A model generated the notes under the pieces. The model was not told where the DNA came from and did no database searches. It saw only the letters and a list, made by a program, of their open reading frames with translations. Below, piece by piece: positions 32,916-41,885 of a stretch of 64,000 bases of DNA (positions are counted from its first letter, which is position 1; each line of letters opens with the position of its first letter). This DNA is from Caryophanales bacterium UBA4856 (GTDB taxonomy: Bacteria; Bacillota_I; Bacilli_A; RFN20; CAG-288): NCBI GenBank assembly GCA_002399765.1, contig DHEG01000015.1, positions 90,471 through 154,470 of the forward strand, read 5' to 3'. The position numbers and the translations under genes are program-made.

Positions 32916-33268
32916 ATGTTTTGTGGTTGGTGCTGGGTGGCTTCGTCTGGGCCGTGGTGCTATTCGTATTGGGCATTGCCTACTGTCTTACCATCGTCTT
33001 AATACCCATAGGGTTAGGATGCTTTAAGATGGCCTCCTACGTGCTTTGGCCATTCGGTAGGGAAATCAAGACCTCTTCGGGAACGCTGTCTACGGTACTA
33101 AACGTCATCTAGATAATCTTCGGAGGTTTGGAGATGGCGCTGGGTTTGGTCATTACCGGGGCTTTGCTGTTCATTACGATAATCGGGATTTCTTTCTCCA
33201 AAATATATTTCGAACTCGCAAGGCTTTGCCTGTTCCCGGTTGGTGCCCAAGTTGTCAAAAAGGCCTAA
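32916..33268 (+). pseudogene. yccF: yccF-like membrane protein gene with a start-proximal frameshift and an in-frame TAG
   Basis: AAAAGGAGG precedes ATG 32916 by 10 bases, but that frame closes after 28 codons. One extra T in the run at 32919-32922 would join the ATG to the frame LWLVLGGFVWAVVLFVLGIAY, the first YccF (DUF307) repeat ending WPFGREIK. That frame then meets TAG at 33110-33112, exactly where the second repeat should read NVIW, and continues open to TAA at 33266 (IIFGGLEMALGLVITGALL onward, FPVGAQVVKKA). Two independent lesions imply a recent pseudogene. A sequencing error in the homopolymer could explain the first but not the second. Intact YccF is a small inner-membrane protein of unknown function. 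Confidence 0.8.
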
Positions 33269-33288
33269 TCTTATTTTCCCCTTAAGCC

Positions 33289-33316
33289 TTGCATTGTCCT
33301 AACAACGGGGTATAAT
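33289..33316 (+). promoter_or_regulatory. Promoter of tRNA-Pro
   Basis: -35 TTGCAT (33289-33294), a 16-base spacer, -10 TATAAT (33311-33316, perfect), 13 bases before the tRNA. Confidence 0.55.
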
Positions 33317-33328
33317 TTAGAACGCGCT

Positions 33329-33405
33329 TGGGACATAGCGCAGCTTGGTAGCGCACTTCCTTGGGGTGGAAGGGGTCGTGAGTTCGAATCTCACTGTTCC
33401 AACCA
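33329..33405 (+). tRNA. tRNA-Pro (anticodon GGG), CCA encoded
   Basis: A 77-base cloverleaf. The acceptor stem TGGGACA pairs with TGTTCCA (with G-U), the D-arm is GCGCAGCTTGGTAGCGC, the anticodon stem is CTTCC/GGAAG with loop TTGGGGT giving anticodon GGG, and the T-arm is GTGAG-TTCGAAT-CTCAC. Discriminator A and the genomic CCA end at 33405. Transcription is from the TATAAT promoter just upstream and ends at the hairpin 33423-33452. Confidence 0.95.
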
Positions 33406-33422
33406 TTAGTGATTATGTCGTG

Positions 33423-33452
33423 AAAAGCCAACCGCAAAAGGTTGGCTTTTTT
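33423..33452 (+). terminator. Rho-independent terminator of tRNA-Pro
   Basis: GCCAACC (33427-33433), loop GCAAAA, GGTTGGC (33440-33446), followed by six U; the stem is extended by A-U pairs. Confidence 0.9.
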
Positions 33453-33460
33453 GCTGGATT

Positions 33461-33643
33461 TCAATATTCAGGAACCTTAACTGGCAACGAGCATAAGAGA
33501 GGCCTGTCCTCCGCTTCCATAACTATGCCGCTTACGATTTCCAATTCGCAAAAGAAAGCTTGGTAAGACCCTCTTTGCCTGTGCATGACGAAAGCATTCA
33601 CCAGAATCCCGTCATACCCTTTTTTGGCTAGGTCATAGAACAT
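33461..33643 (-). CDS. Short hypothetical open frame in a gene-poor gap
   Basis: 60 codons beginning MFYDLAKKGYDGILVNAFVM. Not recognised. A TGA lies three codons upstream and no good Shine-Dalgarno site is present. Codon choice is compatible with coding, and the composition looks like a folded protein, so this could be a small gene or the remnant of a larger one. The surrounding 33453-33727 interval otherwise holds only an imperfect AT-rich inverted repeat (about 33661-33684, TCAACAAAT / ATTTGTTTGA), a possible operator. Confidence 0.3.
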   Translation of the reverse strand: MFYDLAKKGYDGILVNAFVMHRQRGSYQAFFCELEIVSGIVMEAEDRPLLCSLPVKVPEY

Positions 33644-33727
33644 CTTGGATGCTCAACTCAATCAACAAATATCAATTTGTTTGACGATGCATTTGAAGAA
33701 TACAACCCTTTTTGAAACATGAGGGTG

Positions 33728-35407
33728 TTATTCGGTAACAGTCCACCCCTTACCGGTCAGGAAATTCCAGAGCCGGTTGAAGAACAGGGTTATGGATTCC
33801 CAAGCCATTTGCCACCAATTTTCCTCTTCATATGTCCTCTCCATGACCTTGATGTTTATGGAGCCTTCAAAGGAAGTGCCGTCGGTCCTAACTGCCCGGT
33901 ATTCCAACTCGTAAGTTCCGGGGAGGGAAGGAGTCGAAAGATAGCCGTCAGCATTTACGTAGACTTCGGCTAACGATTCGCCTTGGTTCTCCAATGCCCT
34001 CATGACTATCGACTTGATCTGATCCGAAGTAAGGGGATTGTCCGCTGATGCGATGATGGCATCCGTCAGTAGGAAAACGGGTGGGAAATCCTCGAGTATG
34101 TGGACAACCACGCCAAAGCTGCCGACGTTGCCCGAAGTATCGTTTGCCAAGACATTTACCGAATAATCGCCCACCTTCTTGGGGATTTCGGTTTCGAGGC
34201 GAAGGGTGCCGCTTACGTTTCCGTCCGTCTCGTCCTGAGCCTTGAAGAAGGAGAGGAACTCAGCATCGCTGGTTTGGACAAACTCCGTAACTCCCAAAGT
34301 GATTTGGTTTCCGGATCCTTCTTTCAAAGAGACCACCGGCCCAAGGGTATCCCTAACCACAAGAGTGAAGTCCTCCTCAGCCGTGTTTCCCGAAGAATCG
34401 CTAACCCGGGTACTGAGCGTATGGGAGCCGATATCGGAATTAGTCAAAGTCACGCTGGAGGTGAGAGAAACGGAGTCAAGTTTGAATGTCAAGGATCCCA
34501 CGGTCCCACCATTATCCAAAGCGTTGTCCGTGACCTCGAAATAGGTACGCAAGGAGCTCTCGGACAGGGTATCGCCCGGCACGAATGACAAAGTAGAGCC
34601 GCTCTTGAGCTTTATCGTCGGCTTTACGATGTCCAATACTTCTATGACCAAAGTCGCAGATGCGGTCTGGCCGTAACTGTCCTCGGCATTGATGACAACT
34701 GAATAGGTCCCTATCTTGGTCGGGTCGTATTTCTCTCTTTCGCTTTCGGTTATGGTCACTTCACATTCGGCCCCGAAATAGTCATAGGAAGAAATCGAGG
34801 ATATTATTTCGTCAATCGTCGGGGCATCATCGACGTTTACGCTTATGGTGTGAGACTCTCCGTCCATCAATTCGATTCCACCCTCATAGGAGTAAAAGCC
34901 GTTCAGCTCGACGGTGCGGATGTCAATGTCCTCCTCGACTTCCAAATAGACTTTCGCAGAGGCGAGGCTTTGCGCAAAATCGCTGGTCATTATCACCGCC
35001 GACCAATCGTCTTCCTGCTCAAAGGCCACACCTTCTTTTTTGGAAATATCCGCGCCCTCGCTCCAGGCAATGTCAAACCACCCGACATATTCCTGGTAAC
35101 CATTTGCAAGTATCAATTCCTGACCGGATTTGAGCATGACGGAAAAAAAGGCGATGTTATGGCTGTCCTGGAAAGAGAACTTTTGGGGAAGGATGAAGGC
35201 ATATGACTTATTCGCGGAAATGGTAAGATCGGCAAGGCTAAGGGAGAAGTATTGCGCACTGACGCCCGTAGAGGTGTTGGGGCTGAACTGCTTCAGAAGA
35301 TTGGCGGACGAGGGATTGAGAAACCCTTTGGCCGGAGCAAAGGATTGCAATGACATCAAGGTCAGCAGGCCGGCGAAACCACCTGCGATGCTCTTTAGGG
35401 TCCTCAT
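33728..35407 (-). CDS. Secreted or surface protein with bacterial Ig-like repeats
   Basis: 559 residues. The N-terminus is a signal peptide (MRTLKSIAGGFAGLLTLMSLQSFAPAKG). After a non-repeated region of about 170 residues come several beta-sandwich repeats of about 85-90 residues with recurrent motifs: IGTYSVVINAEDSYGQTASATLVIEV, IGSHTLSTRVSDSSGNTAEEDFTLVV, VGDYSVNVLANDTSGNVGSFGVVVHI. These are typical of DUF5011/HYR-type Ig-like modules. The C-terminus is Trp-rich (NWWQMAWESITLFFNRLWNFL) and may associate with the membrane; there is no LPXTG anchor. The ATG at 35407 has GGGGGTG 10 bases upstream; a TTG 11 codons earlier is unlikely. Adhesion or matrix binding is plausible but inferred only from architecture. 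Confidence 0.75.
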   Translation of the reverse strand: MRTLKSIAGGFAGLLTLMSLQSFAPAKGFLNPSSANLLKQFSPNTSTGVSAQYFSLSLADLTISANKSYAFILPQKFSFQDSHNIAFFSVMLKSGQELILANGYQEYVGWFDIAWSEGADISKKEGVAFEQEDDWSAVIMTSDFAQSLASAKVYLEVEEDIDIRTVELNGFYSYEGGIELMDGESHTISVNVDDAPTIDEIISSISSYDYFGAECEVTITESEREKYDPTKIGTYSVVINAEDSYGQTASATLVIEVLDIVKPTIKLKSGSTLSFVPGDTLSESSLRTYFEVTDNALDNGGTVGSLTFKLDSVSLTSSVTLTNSDIGSHTLSTRVSDSSGNTAEEDFTLVVRDTLGPVVSLKEGSGNQITLGVTEFVQTSDAEFLSFFKAQDETDGNVSGTLRLETEIPKKVGDYSVNVLANDTSGNVGSFGVVVHILEDFPPVFLLTDAIIASADNPLTSDQIKSIVMRALENQGESLAEVYVNADGYLSTPSLPGTYELEYRAVRTDGTSFEGSINIKVMERTYEEENWWQMAWESITLFFNRLWNFLTGKGWTVTE

Positions 35408-35472
35408 ATGGCAAGCACACCCCCAAAAACCACTTCGCAATAGCCAACGGACTTCGTTTCGTAAGACATTTC

Positions 35473-35526
35473 AAAAGCCTCCTATAGCTGTTACGCCAAT
35501 CAAATAGGAACCTATAGGAGGCTTTT
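35473..35526. terminator. Long-stem terminator-like inverted repeat (bidirectional)
   Basis: A perfect 15-base stem AAAAGCCTCCTATAG (35473-35487) / CTATAGGAGGCTTTT (35512-35526) with a 24-base loop, immediately after the 155-residue gene. Each strand ends in a U run of four or five. It probably ends the copB operon before the surface protein gene. Confidence 0.7.
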
Positions 35527-35527
35527 T

Positions 35528-35995
35528 CTAATCCTGGGTAGTGATTATCTTTTCCCTGTTTCCCTTCACGGCTATGCCAAGATTCCCTATGTCCGTGATG
35601 GTGCGCTTGGCGGAGGAAATGATTCCGTCGACTTTCGCGGGATCGAGTTTGGCAAAAGCGTCTTTTGTGGAGAGATCATATCTGTTGTGATTGGCCGTAT
35701 TGAGCGCTTTCCAAGGTATGTTCCTGAACACCTTCAAATCAGGGCATTCCAAAGGAATCTTGCCAGTGAAGATGAGGACGGCGATAATGGGATATCCGGC
35801 ATAATGTTGCCAGTAGGTGGCATTGTCGTTTGAGGAATAGCAAACCCCGTCGACCTTTACGGTATATTCCTTGCTCCTATCCGAAGAAGTGACAAGGAAG
35901 GTCTGATCATCGTCTTTGGCTACTCTTTGGTCGGCTATGGCCGTGAAAGCTTCCAGCACCTTGGAAACAGGGATCTCCTTCTTTGCCTTTTCCAT
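35528..35995 (-). CDS. Hypothetical protein downstream of copB
   Basis: 155 residues, not recognised, with no membrane segment or signal peptide. It looks like a small alpha/beta cytosolic protein. Two Cys residues (GVCYSS and LECPDL) do not form an obvious metal motif. AGAGGA lies 7 bases before the ATG. It starts 17 bases after the CopB ATPase gene on the same strand and is followed by a strong inverted repeat, so it is probably the second and last gene of the copper operon. A link to copper handling is only guilt by association. Confidence 0.65.
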   Translation of the reverse strand: MEKAKKEIPVSKVLEAFTAIADQRVAKDDDQTFLVTSSDRSKEYTVKVDGVCYSSNDNATYWQHYAGYPIIAVLIFTGKIPLECPDLKVFRNIPWKALNTANHNRYDLSTKDAFAKLDPAKVDGIISSAKRTITDIGNLGIAVKGNREKIITTQD

Positions 35996-36012
35996 GCGAA
36001 GTCCTCTTTTAG

Positions 36013-38196
36013 CTACTCTATTTTATACAGTCGCATGGACATGGCATTGATGGACACGATGACGGTAGACAACGCCATCAAGAGAGCGCTGAGCCAGGGC
36101 GCAATCTCAAAGCCATAGGATGCGAAAACGCCAGCGGCGATCGGAAGGGCAAGGATGTTATAGAGCGTGGCCCATACAAGGTTCTCTATCATCTTGACGA
36201 AAGTCAGCCTGCTGAGCTTAAGGGTCCAGTACACCGCGAGGGGATTGCTGTTTACCAAGATGACGTCCGCAGACTGCTTGGCAATGTCCGTACCAGCACC
36301 CACTGCTATCCCCAAGTCGCTGGCGGCCAAGGCGGGGCCATCGTTTATGCCATCGCCAACCATGACAACCTTTCTGCCCTTGGCCTTAAGGGTTTCGATC
36401 TTTCGGTCCTTCTCTTCCGGCTTCACGTCTGAAATGTAGGAAGACATATGCAATGAATCGGCTACGTATTTAGCGGCATTGGCATTGTCGCCCGTGAGCA
36501 GGACGGTTTCTATCGAAGGATTAAGTTTCGCCATTGCTTCCTTGGCCTTTTTACGGATGGTATCGCCAAGGTAAATGGCAGCGACGGGTCTGTCGTCAAT
36601 GACAACTATGTCCAAAGTGAAACTTGAATTCGCGTTTAAGGCTATGGGGCTTTCCTTGAAGTAACGTGGGCTAACCACTTTCACGTCCTTGCCCTCCACG
36701 ATTCCTTCTATCCCAATTCCGGGAAGGGCTTTGAAGGAAGAGACTTCCCGAACCTTAAGGCCCTTCTTGGAAGCGTATTCGCAAATGCCTTTGTCCAAAG
36801 GATGAGAAGAGAGGGTGGCCAAGGAGGAAGCCAAAGCCAGGGAATCAGCGATATCTACGCCATCCAAGATGGCGACGACCTTTTCCACCTTGAATTTTCC
36901 TTCCGTCAAAGTGCCGGTCTTGTCGAACACAACGGTCTTTGCGTTATGGGCATCCTCGAAAGCAGTGCGGTTCTTGATGAGGATACCGCTCTTGGAGGCC
37001 ATGCTAGTCGAGATCGAAGTAACCAAGGGAATCGCCAAACCAAGGGCATGGGGACAAGTTATCACTATCACCGATACGACCCTTTCGACGACAGATTCCG
37101 CATCCGCTCCCAAAGAAGACCAAACTATGGCGGTTACGACGCTGGCAGTCAATGCCAAATAGAAGAGGTATTTTGCGGCGGTATCGGCAATTCTTTCGGT
37201 TTTGGATTTCGAGTTCAGCGCTTGGTTTACCAAGCTTACGATCTGGGAGGCGAAGGAATCCCGACCGACCTTTTCTACCCTTAACCTTATCGTGCCATCA
37301 AGGTTGACAGTCCCCCCGATGACTCTGTCATCTTCATGCTTTGTCAGGGGAATCGCCTCTCCGGTAATCATTGATTCGTCAACGGATGTTTCACCGCTTT
37401 CTATTTTGCCATCGGCTGGTATCTTTTCCCCTGGCTTGACCAACAGCAAGTCACCGGGTTTGACCTGGCTCAAGGCCATATCCATGATCATGTCGTGGGC
37501 ATGGATCATATGCACTTTGGAAGGCAGCAAGGAAGCCAGGCCGATAAGAGAGCCCTTTGCGCCCATAGTCGATTTCATCTCGATGAAATGGCCGAGCAGC
37601 ATTACGTCAACAAGGGTAGCCATTTCCCAGAAAAAGTCTTTCCCTTCCCCATCGGGGGTAAATACCAAATAGGTCGAATAGCCAAAGGAAATGATTACCG
37701 CCAGACTTACCAAGGTCATCATCCCCGGCGAGAGCTTCTTGACCTCCTTTACCATCCCCTTGAAGAAAGGCCAGCCACCATAGACCAAGATGACGGTAGC
37801 GATGGCCAATACTATGTAGCCCACATAAGCGGGGAGATTGAAATCGACATTGAAGAACGACATAAACGAGCCGGAAAGCAACAGAACGGGAAAGGTCAAT
37901 ACGGTGGAAACCGCAAACCTCACCAGGAAATCCTTGGCCATATCCATATGGTGTTTGCCTCCCATATCCATATGGCCCATATCCATGCCACAGGAATCCC
38001 CATTCATGTCCATGTCACCGGGCATATCCATGGAAGGTCCCATGGCCATTCCAGGCATGTCCTTCATGTGTTTCTTGCCTTCTGCTTTGGATGAGTTCAT
38101 ATCCATATCGTCATCGCAGCAACTCATCTTTTCTTTCCTGTCGCCCATGTCCATCCCACATTCATCGCATTTCTTCTCTTTGTCATCGTTTTCCAT
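36013..38196 (-). CDS. copB: CopB-type copper-exporting P-type ATPase with a Met-rich N-terminus
   Basis: A 727-residue P1B ATPase. The first 88 residues are cytosolic and extraordinarily rich in Met, Asp, His and Gly (for example [14 protein letters not shown]), with three Cys pairs or singles (CDEC, CC), forming a metal-binding tail instead of a CXXC HMA domain. The channel motif is CPH ([15 protein letters not shown]), marking the P1B-3 group that moves Cu+/Cu2+ or Ag+. Other motifs are TGEA (actuator), [11 protein letters not shown] (Asp near residue 425), HP in SSHPLDKGI, and [12 protein letters not shown]. It presumably exports copper. Divergent from an aldo/keto reductase; a small hypothetical gene follows in the operon. 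No CopY-type TACAnnTGTA box is seen upstream. Confidence 0.93.
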   Translation of the reverse strand: MENDDKEKKCDECGMDMGDRKEKMSCCDDDMDMNSSKAEGKKHMKDMPGMAMGPSMDMPGDMDMNGDSCGMDMGHMDMGGKHHMDMAKDFLVRFAVSTVLTFPVLLLSGSFMSFFNVDFNLPAYVGYIVLAIATVILVYGGWPFFKGMVKEVKKLSPGMMTLVSLAVIISFGYSTYLVFTPDGEGKDFFWEMATLVDVMLLGHFIEMKSTMGAKGSLIGLASLLPSKVHMIHAHDMIMDMALSQVKPGDLLLVKPGEKIPADGKIESGETSVDESMITGEAIPLTKHEDDRVIGGTVNLDGTIRLRVEKVGRDSFASQIVSLVNQALNSKSKTERIADTAAKYLFYLALTASVVTAIVWSSLGADAESVVERVVSVIVITCPHALGLAIPLVTSISTSMASKSGILIKNRTAFEDAHNAKTVVFDKTGTLTEGKFKVEKVVAILDGVDIADSLALASSLATLSSHPLDKGICEYASKKGLKVREVSSFKALPGIGIEGIVEGKDVKVVSPRYFKESPIALNANSSFTLDIVVIDDRPVAAIYLGDTIRKKAKEAMAKLNPSIETVLLTGDNANAAKYVADSLHMSSYISDVKPEEKDRKIETLKAKGRKVVMVGDGINDGPALAASDLGIAVGAGTDIAKQSADVILVNSNPLAVYWTLKLSRLTFVKMIENLVWATLYNILALPIAAGVFASYGFEIAPWLSALLMALSTVIVSINAMSMRLYKIE

Positions 38197-38340
38197 GGAT
38201 TCAAGCCCCTGTCTTTGTGCTTCCCATTATCATTTGGGCTTTTGCAAAAAGACAGCGATATCATTTTCAAACTCATCCAAGCATTCAGTTAAGAACGTTC
38301 AAAACAAAGAAGGTACAATCTAGCCAAAGGAGAAGGCAAA

Positions 38341-39156
38341 ATGGATTACGTGGAACTAAAGAGCGGAGCAGACATCCCAATACTAGGGACTGGAACCAAT
38401 ACTTTCGGAAAAGAAGGCAATCAGTATATGGGCAAACTGAATGGTGATTTTGCCCCGGTAGTATCGGCGATAGAGATCGGTTATCGCCTTATCGATTGTG
38501 CCGTCATGTATCGCAACCAAAAGACAGTGGGCAAGGGGATAGCGGCAAGCGGGATCGAACGAGAAAGGCTGTTTTTGACTTCAAAGATCCCACCTGAACC
38601 GGACTGGCATGCCGCCGCTACCGAAGAGGAGATCGAGGCCACTGTCGACAATACGCTGAAAGACCTAGGCACGGACTACTTGGATTTGTTCTTGATCCAT
38701 CATCCTTCCGTTGATGACGAAGACAATCTCCGGATTTGGAAAGCGTTGGAGAAGGAAGTGTCAAAAGGAAAGATCAAGTCACTTGGAGTATCAAATTTTT
38801 CCAATAGCCAACTTGATTACATCATAGAGAACGGAGACATATTCCCTACGGTCAACCAAATCGAATCCCATCCAGGCAATTGGAACGACTCGGTGATTGC
38901 CCATTGCCAGGAAAAGGGCGTTGTTCCCGAAGCCTGGTCTCCCCTAGCCGGGGCAAAAGGCCAGACTTTGGATACTTTGAGCAAGATAGGCGAGAAGTAT
39001 GGCAAGACTTGGTCCCAAGTCCTGCTTCGCTATCAGGTTCAGCGCGGGGTGATAGTCATACCCAAGTCGCATGATCCTCGGCACCAAAGAGAGGATTTCG
39101 AGGTGTTTGACTTCGAATTGAGTCAAAAGGAAATGACCGAAATCGCCTCGCTTTAG
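38341..39156 (+). CDS. Aldo/keto reductase
   Basis: A 271-residue (alpha/beta)8-barrel NADPH-dependent reductase. Catalytic residues are visible in order: Asp in GYRLIDCAVMYRNQ with the following Tyr, Lys in LFLTSKI, and His in LFLIHHP. Later, GVSNFSNSQL, QIESHPGNW and the nucleotide-binding IPKSHDPRHQREDFEVF complete the family pattern. It reduces aldehydes or ketones to alcohols; the substrate is unknown. AAAGGAG lies 8 bases before the ATG. A TACAAT -10-like element occurs at 38314-38319. It is divergent from copB across a 144-base intergenic region without another clear signal. Confidence 0.93.
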   Translation: MDYVELKSGADIPILGTGTNTFGKEGNQYMGKLNGDFAPVVSAIEIGYRLIDCAVMYRNQKTVGKGIAASGIERERLFLTSKIPPEPDWHAAATEEEIEATVDNTLKDLGTDYLDLFLIHHPSVDDEDNLRIWKALEKEVSKGKIKSLGVSNFSNSQLDYIIENGDIFPTVNQIESHPGNWNDSVIAHCQEKGVVPEAWSPLAGAKGQTLDTLSKIGEKYGKTWSQVLLRYQVQRGVIVIPKSHDPRHQREDFEVFDFELSQKEMTEIASL

Positions 39157-39209
39157 GACACGGCCAAAGCCCGATGATTTGTTTCTGTAGCACCTAATAT
39201 CGGTAATAT

Positions 39210-39215
39210 TTATAA
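39210..39215 (+). promoter_or_regulatory. -10 element of alaS
   Basis: TATAAT, 46 bases upstream of the alaS ATG. No good -35 is present, so an activator or an extended element may compensate. Confidence 0.5.
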
Positions 39216-39223
39216 TATTTAGG

Positions 39224-39240
39224 CTTTGTCCAAAGGACAA
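39224..39240 (+). promoter_or_regulatory. Perfect palindrome at the predicted alaS transcription start
   Basis: TTTGTCC-AAA-GGACAAA starts about 9 bases after the TATAAT, that is at or just after +1. It can act as a DNA operator or as a 5' hairpin in the mRNA. It is too short for a T-box. Confidence 0.5.
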
Positions 39241-39260
39241 ATCACTTGGGAGAAGACAAA

Positions 39261-41885
39261 ATGAAGTACATGACTGTCGACCAGATACGCGATATGTGGC
39301 TGGAATTCTTCAAGGAGCACGGACATTACATCGAGCCCTCGGCATCCTTGATTCCCGATAACGATCCCTCGCTATTGTTCATAAATGCCGGCGTCGCGGC
39401 TTTGAAGAAGTACTTCGACGGCAGCGTAACCCCACCCCATCGCCGTATAACCAACGCCCAGAAATCAATCAGGACCAACGACATAGAGAATGTCGGCCGC
39501 ACTGACAGGCATCACACTTTCTTCGAGATGCTTGGCAATTTCTCCATCGGCGATTATTTCCGCACCGAAGTCATACCCTGGGCCTTCGAGCTCCTCACCT
39601 CATCCAAATGGTTTGGCTTCCCGGTCGAGAAGCTTTATGTCACTTATTATCCCGATGACCTGGATACCAAGAGCCTTTGGATCAAATGCGGCATGCCGGA
39701 CGACCATCTGATCCCCTTGGAGGACAACTTCTGGGAGATCGGCGAGGGTCCCTGCGGTCCCGACACCGAAATTTATTTCGATCGGGGAAACGAATATGAT
39801 CCCAAGAACGTCGGCGTAAGGCTTTTGACCGACGACATCGAGAACGACCGTTACATCGAGATGTGGAACATCGTCTTCTCCCAGTACAATGCCAAGCCCG
39901 GATTGAAGCGCGAGGATTATCCTGAACTACCGCACAAGAACATCGATACCGGTGCGTCCCTGGAGCGTTTGGCCTGCATCATGCAGGGCACCGAGTCAAA
40001 CTTCGAGATCGACACTTTCAAGCCGATCATCGAAGCCTTGGAGAAGGCCTCCGGCAAGCCTTACGAAGGGAAATACAAGATGGCCTACCGCGTCGTGGCC
40101 GACCATACCCGCTGTTTGGTCTTCGCCTTGGCTGACGGCTGCCTGTTCTCTAATGAGGGAAGGGGCTATGTCCTAAGAAGGATCCTCAGACGGGCGGATC
40201 GTTTCGCCAAGACCTTGGGCTTGGAATCCAACACCGTCGCAAGACTAGTGCCATACATCGTCCAGACCAACGATCACTTCTATCCGTACTTGAAGGAAAA
40301 GGAAGAGAAGGTCACCCGCGAGATAGCGGCCGAAGAGGAACGTTTCGCCAAGACCCTGGCGGTCGGAGAGAAACTTTTGGAGCAGTATCTGGACAAGGAT
40401 GGCGACACCCTCTCCGCCGCGGATGCCTTCAAGCTTTCCGATACTTATGGCTTTCCCTTTGAGCTGACAAAGGAAGTCGCTGCCGACGAGGGCAAGAAAG
40501 TCGACGAGAAGGGCTACGGGAAGCTTTTGAATGAGCAGAAAGAGCGTGCCCGCAAGGCCCGTGAGAAGGAAGGGATAGTGACCTATGGGTCCCAGTTCAA
40601 GGATCTCATGGAATTCGTGACTCCCTCGAAGTTCATCTATGACGACAAGGTCATACAGGCCAAGGTAATCGGCCTGTTCAAGGATGGCGTCAAGGTCGCC
40701 AGCATCGACGATGAGGGTCAGGTCGCCTTCGATACGACAAACTTCTACGCCGAGCAGGGCGGACAGGTGGCCGACAAGGGAATGATCGAGAACGACTCTA
40801 CCGAAGCCGAGGTCTTGGACTGCCAGCATGCCCCCAATAAGCAAAACCTTCATTACGTTAAGGTTGAGTATGGCGCAATAAAGATGGGCGATGTCTTCAC
40901 CTTGAAGCCCGATTTCGCCACCCGCAAGCTCACTCGCAAGAATCACTCCGCCTGCCATCTGCTTCACCAGGCCCTGTCGGATGTCCTTACCGATGGCAAG
41001 CTTCCCATACCCCAGGAAGGTTCTTTGGTAGGCCCCCATATCTGCCGTCTCGATTTCGGTTTCGACCGTAAGCTGACCAAGGACGAAATCGACCTTATTG
41101 AGGAAAACGTCAACGAGAGGATCGAGCAAGCCCAACCCTGCGAGATCCGCTACATGGACAAGGAAGAGGCCCTAAAGCTTCCAGCCTACCATCAGTTCGC
41201 GTCCAAGTATGGGGCGACCGTCAGGGTCGTTAAGATGGGCAACGCCGAGGAGTTCTGCGGCGGAACCCATGTCTCAAACACCGAGGATATAAATGTCTTC
41301 GCCATCGTTTCGGAGCAGGCTATCTCGGCCGGCGTCCGCCGCATAGTGGCCCTCACCGGCAAGGATGCCTACGAATTCCTGAAGGACAGCCAGAAACTGT
41401 CGGATAGGTTGGCTGACGATCTCGGCCTTACCTCCAGCAAGGACTTGGAGCCCAAGATCAAGGCTCTCGCTAGCGAAAACGAGAATACGAACAAGGAAGT
41501 AAAGGAACTCAAGGCGAAATATGCCGCTTCCTTGCAGAAGGAATTGGCCAGCCAGTACAAGGCGAAGGGCGACATCAAGTATTTGGCCATCAGGAGCGAT
41601 GGACTGGATCATTCACAGCTCAACGACCTTCTCGCCAATCTCGCCAACGCGAACCCGCTCTCCGTGAACTTCATCGCGTCCGTCAATGGCGCAAGGATAG
41701 ACCTCGGCTGCTCAATCGGGAGCGATGGCCTCAAGAAGGGCTATAAGGCCGGGGCGGTAATAAAGGCTTTGGCCCCTCTATTCGGCGGTAATGGTGGCGG
41801 AAGGCCCAACCTGGCCTTCGGGGCCGGGAAGAACGTCGCTGACATGGCCAAGGTCCAAGCCGCTTTGGAGGGCCTTGTCAAGTAA
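39261..41885 (+). CDS. alaS: Alanyl-tRNA synthetase
   Basis: An 874-residue class II synthetase. The N-terminal catalytic domain (EFFKEHGHYIEPSASLIP; INAGVAALKKYFDG; RTDRHHTFFEMLGNFSIGDYF) is followed by a tRNA-recognition domain, the editing domain with the zinc/His motifs NHSACHLLHQAL and CGGTH, and a C-terminal C-Ala domain with a Gly-rich glycyl stretch (FGGNGGGRPNLAFGAG). The ATG at 39261 (MKYMTVDQIR) has GGGAGAAG 5-9 bases upstream; a TTG at 39246 is in frame but implausible. ruvX starts on the very next base after the stop codon. The ireB gene usually found between them in Bacilli is absent. Confidence 0.97.
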   Translation: MKYMTVDQIRDMWLEFFKEHGHYIEPSASLIPDNDPSLLFINAGVAALKKYFDGSVTPPHRRITNAQKSIRTNDIENVGRTDRHHTFFEMLGNFSIGDYFRTEVIPWAFELLTSSKWFGFPVEKLYVTYYPDDLDTKSLWIKCGMPDDHLIPLEDNFWEIGEGPCGPDTEIYFDRGNEYDPKNVGVRLLTDDIENDRYIEMWNIVFSQYNAKPGLKREDYPELPHKNIDTGASLERLACIMQGTESNFEIDTFKPIIEALEKASGKPYEGKYKMAYRVVADHTRCLVFALADGCLFSNEGRGYVLRRILRRADRFAKTLGLESNTVARLVPYIVQTNDHFYPYLKEKEEKVTREIAAEEERFAKTLAVGEKLLEQYLDKDGDTLSAADAFKLSDTYGFPFELTKEVAADEGKKVDEKGYGKLLNEQKERARKAREKEGIVTYGSQFKDLMEFVTPSKFIYDDKVIQAKVIGLFKDGVKVASIDDEGQVAFDTTNFYAEQGGQVADKGMIENDSTEAEVLDCQHAPNKQNLHYVKVEYGAIKMGDVFTLKPDFATRKLTRKNHSACHLLHQALSDVLTDGKLPIPQEGSLVGPHICRLDFGFDRKLTKDEIDLIEENVNERIEQAQPCEIRYMDKEEALKLPAYHQFASKYGATVRVVKMGNAEEFCGGTHVSNTEDINVFAIVSEQAISAGVRRIVALTGKDAYEFLKDSQKLSDRLADDLGLTSSKDLEPKIKALASENENTNKEVKELKAKYAASLQKELASQYKAKGDIKYLAIRSDGLDHSQLNDLLANLANANPLSVNFIASVNGARIDLGCSIGSDGLKKGYKAGAVIKALAPLFGGNGGGRPNLAFGAGKNVADMAKVQAALEGLVK

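Noticed and set aside
33345-33566. Plus-strand open frame across the tRNA
   Set aside because: It runs through tRNA-Pro and its terminator.
36802-37672. Long plus-strand open frames opposite copB
   Set aside because: They are antisense shadows of a clearly conserved P-type ATPase gene.
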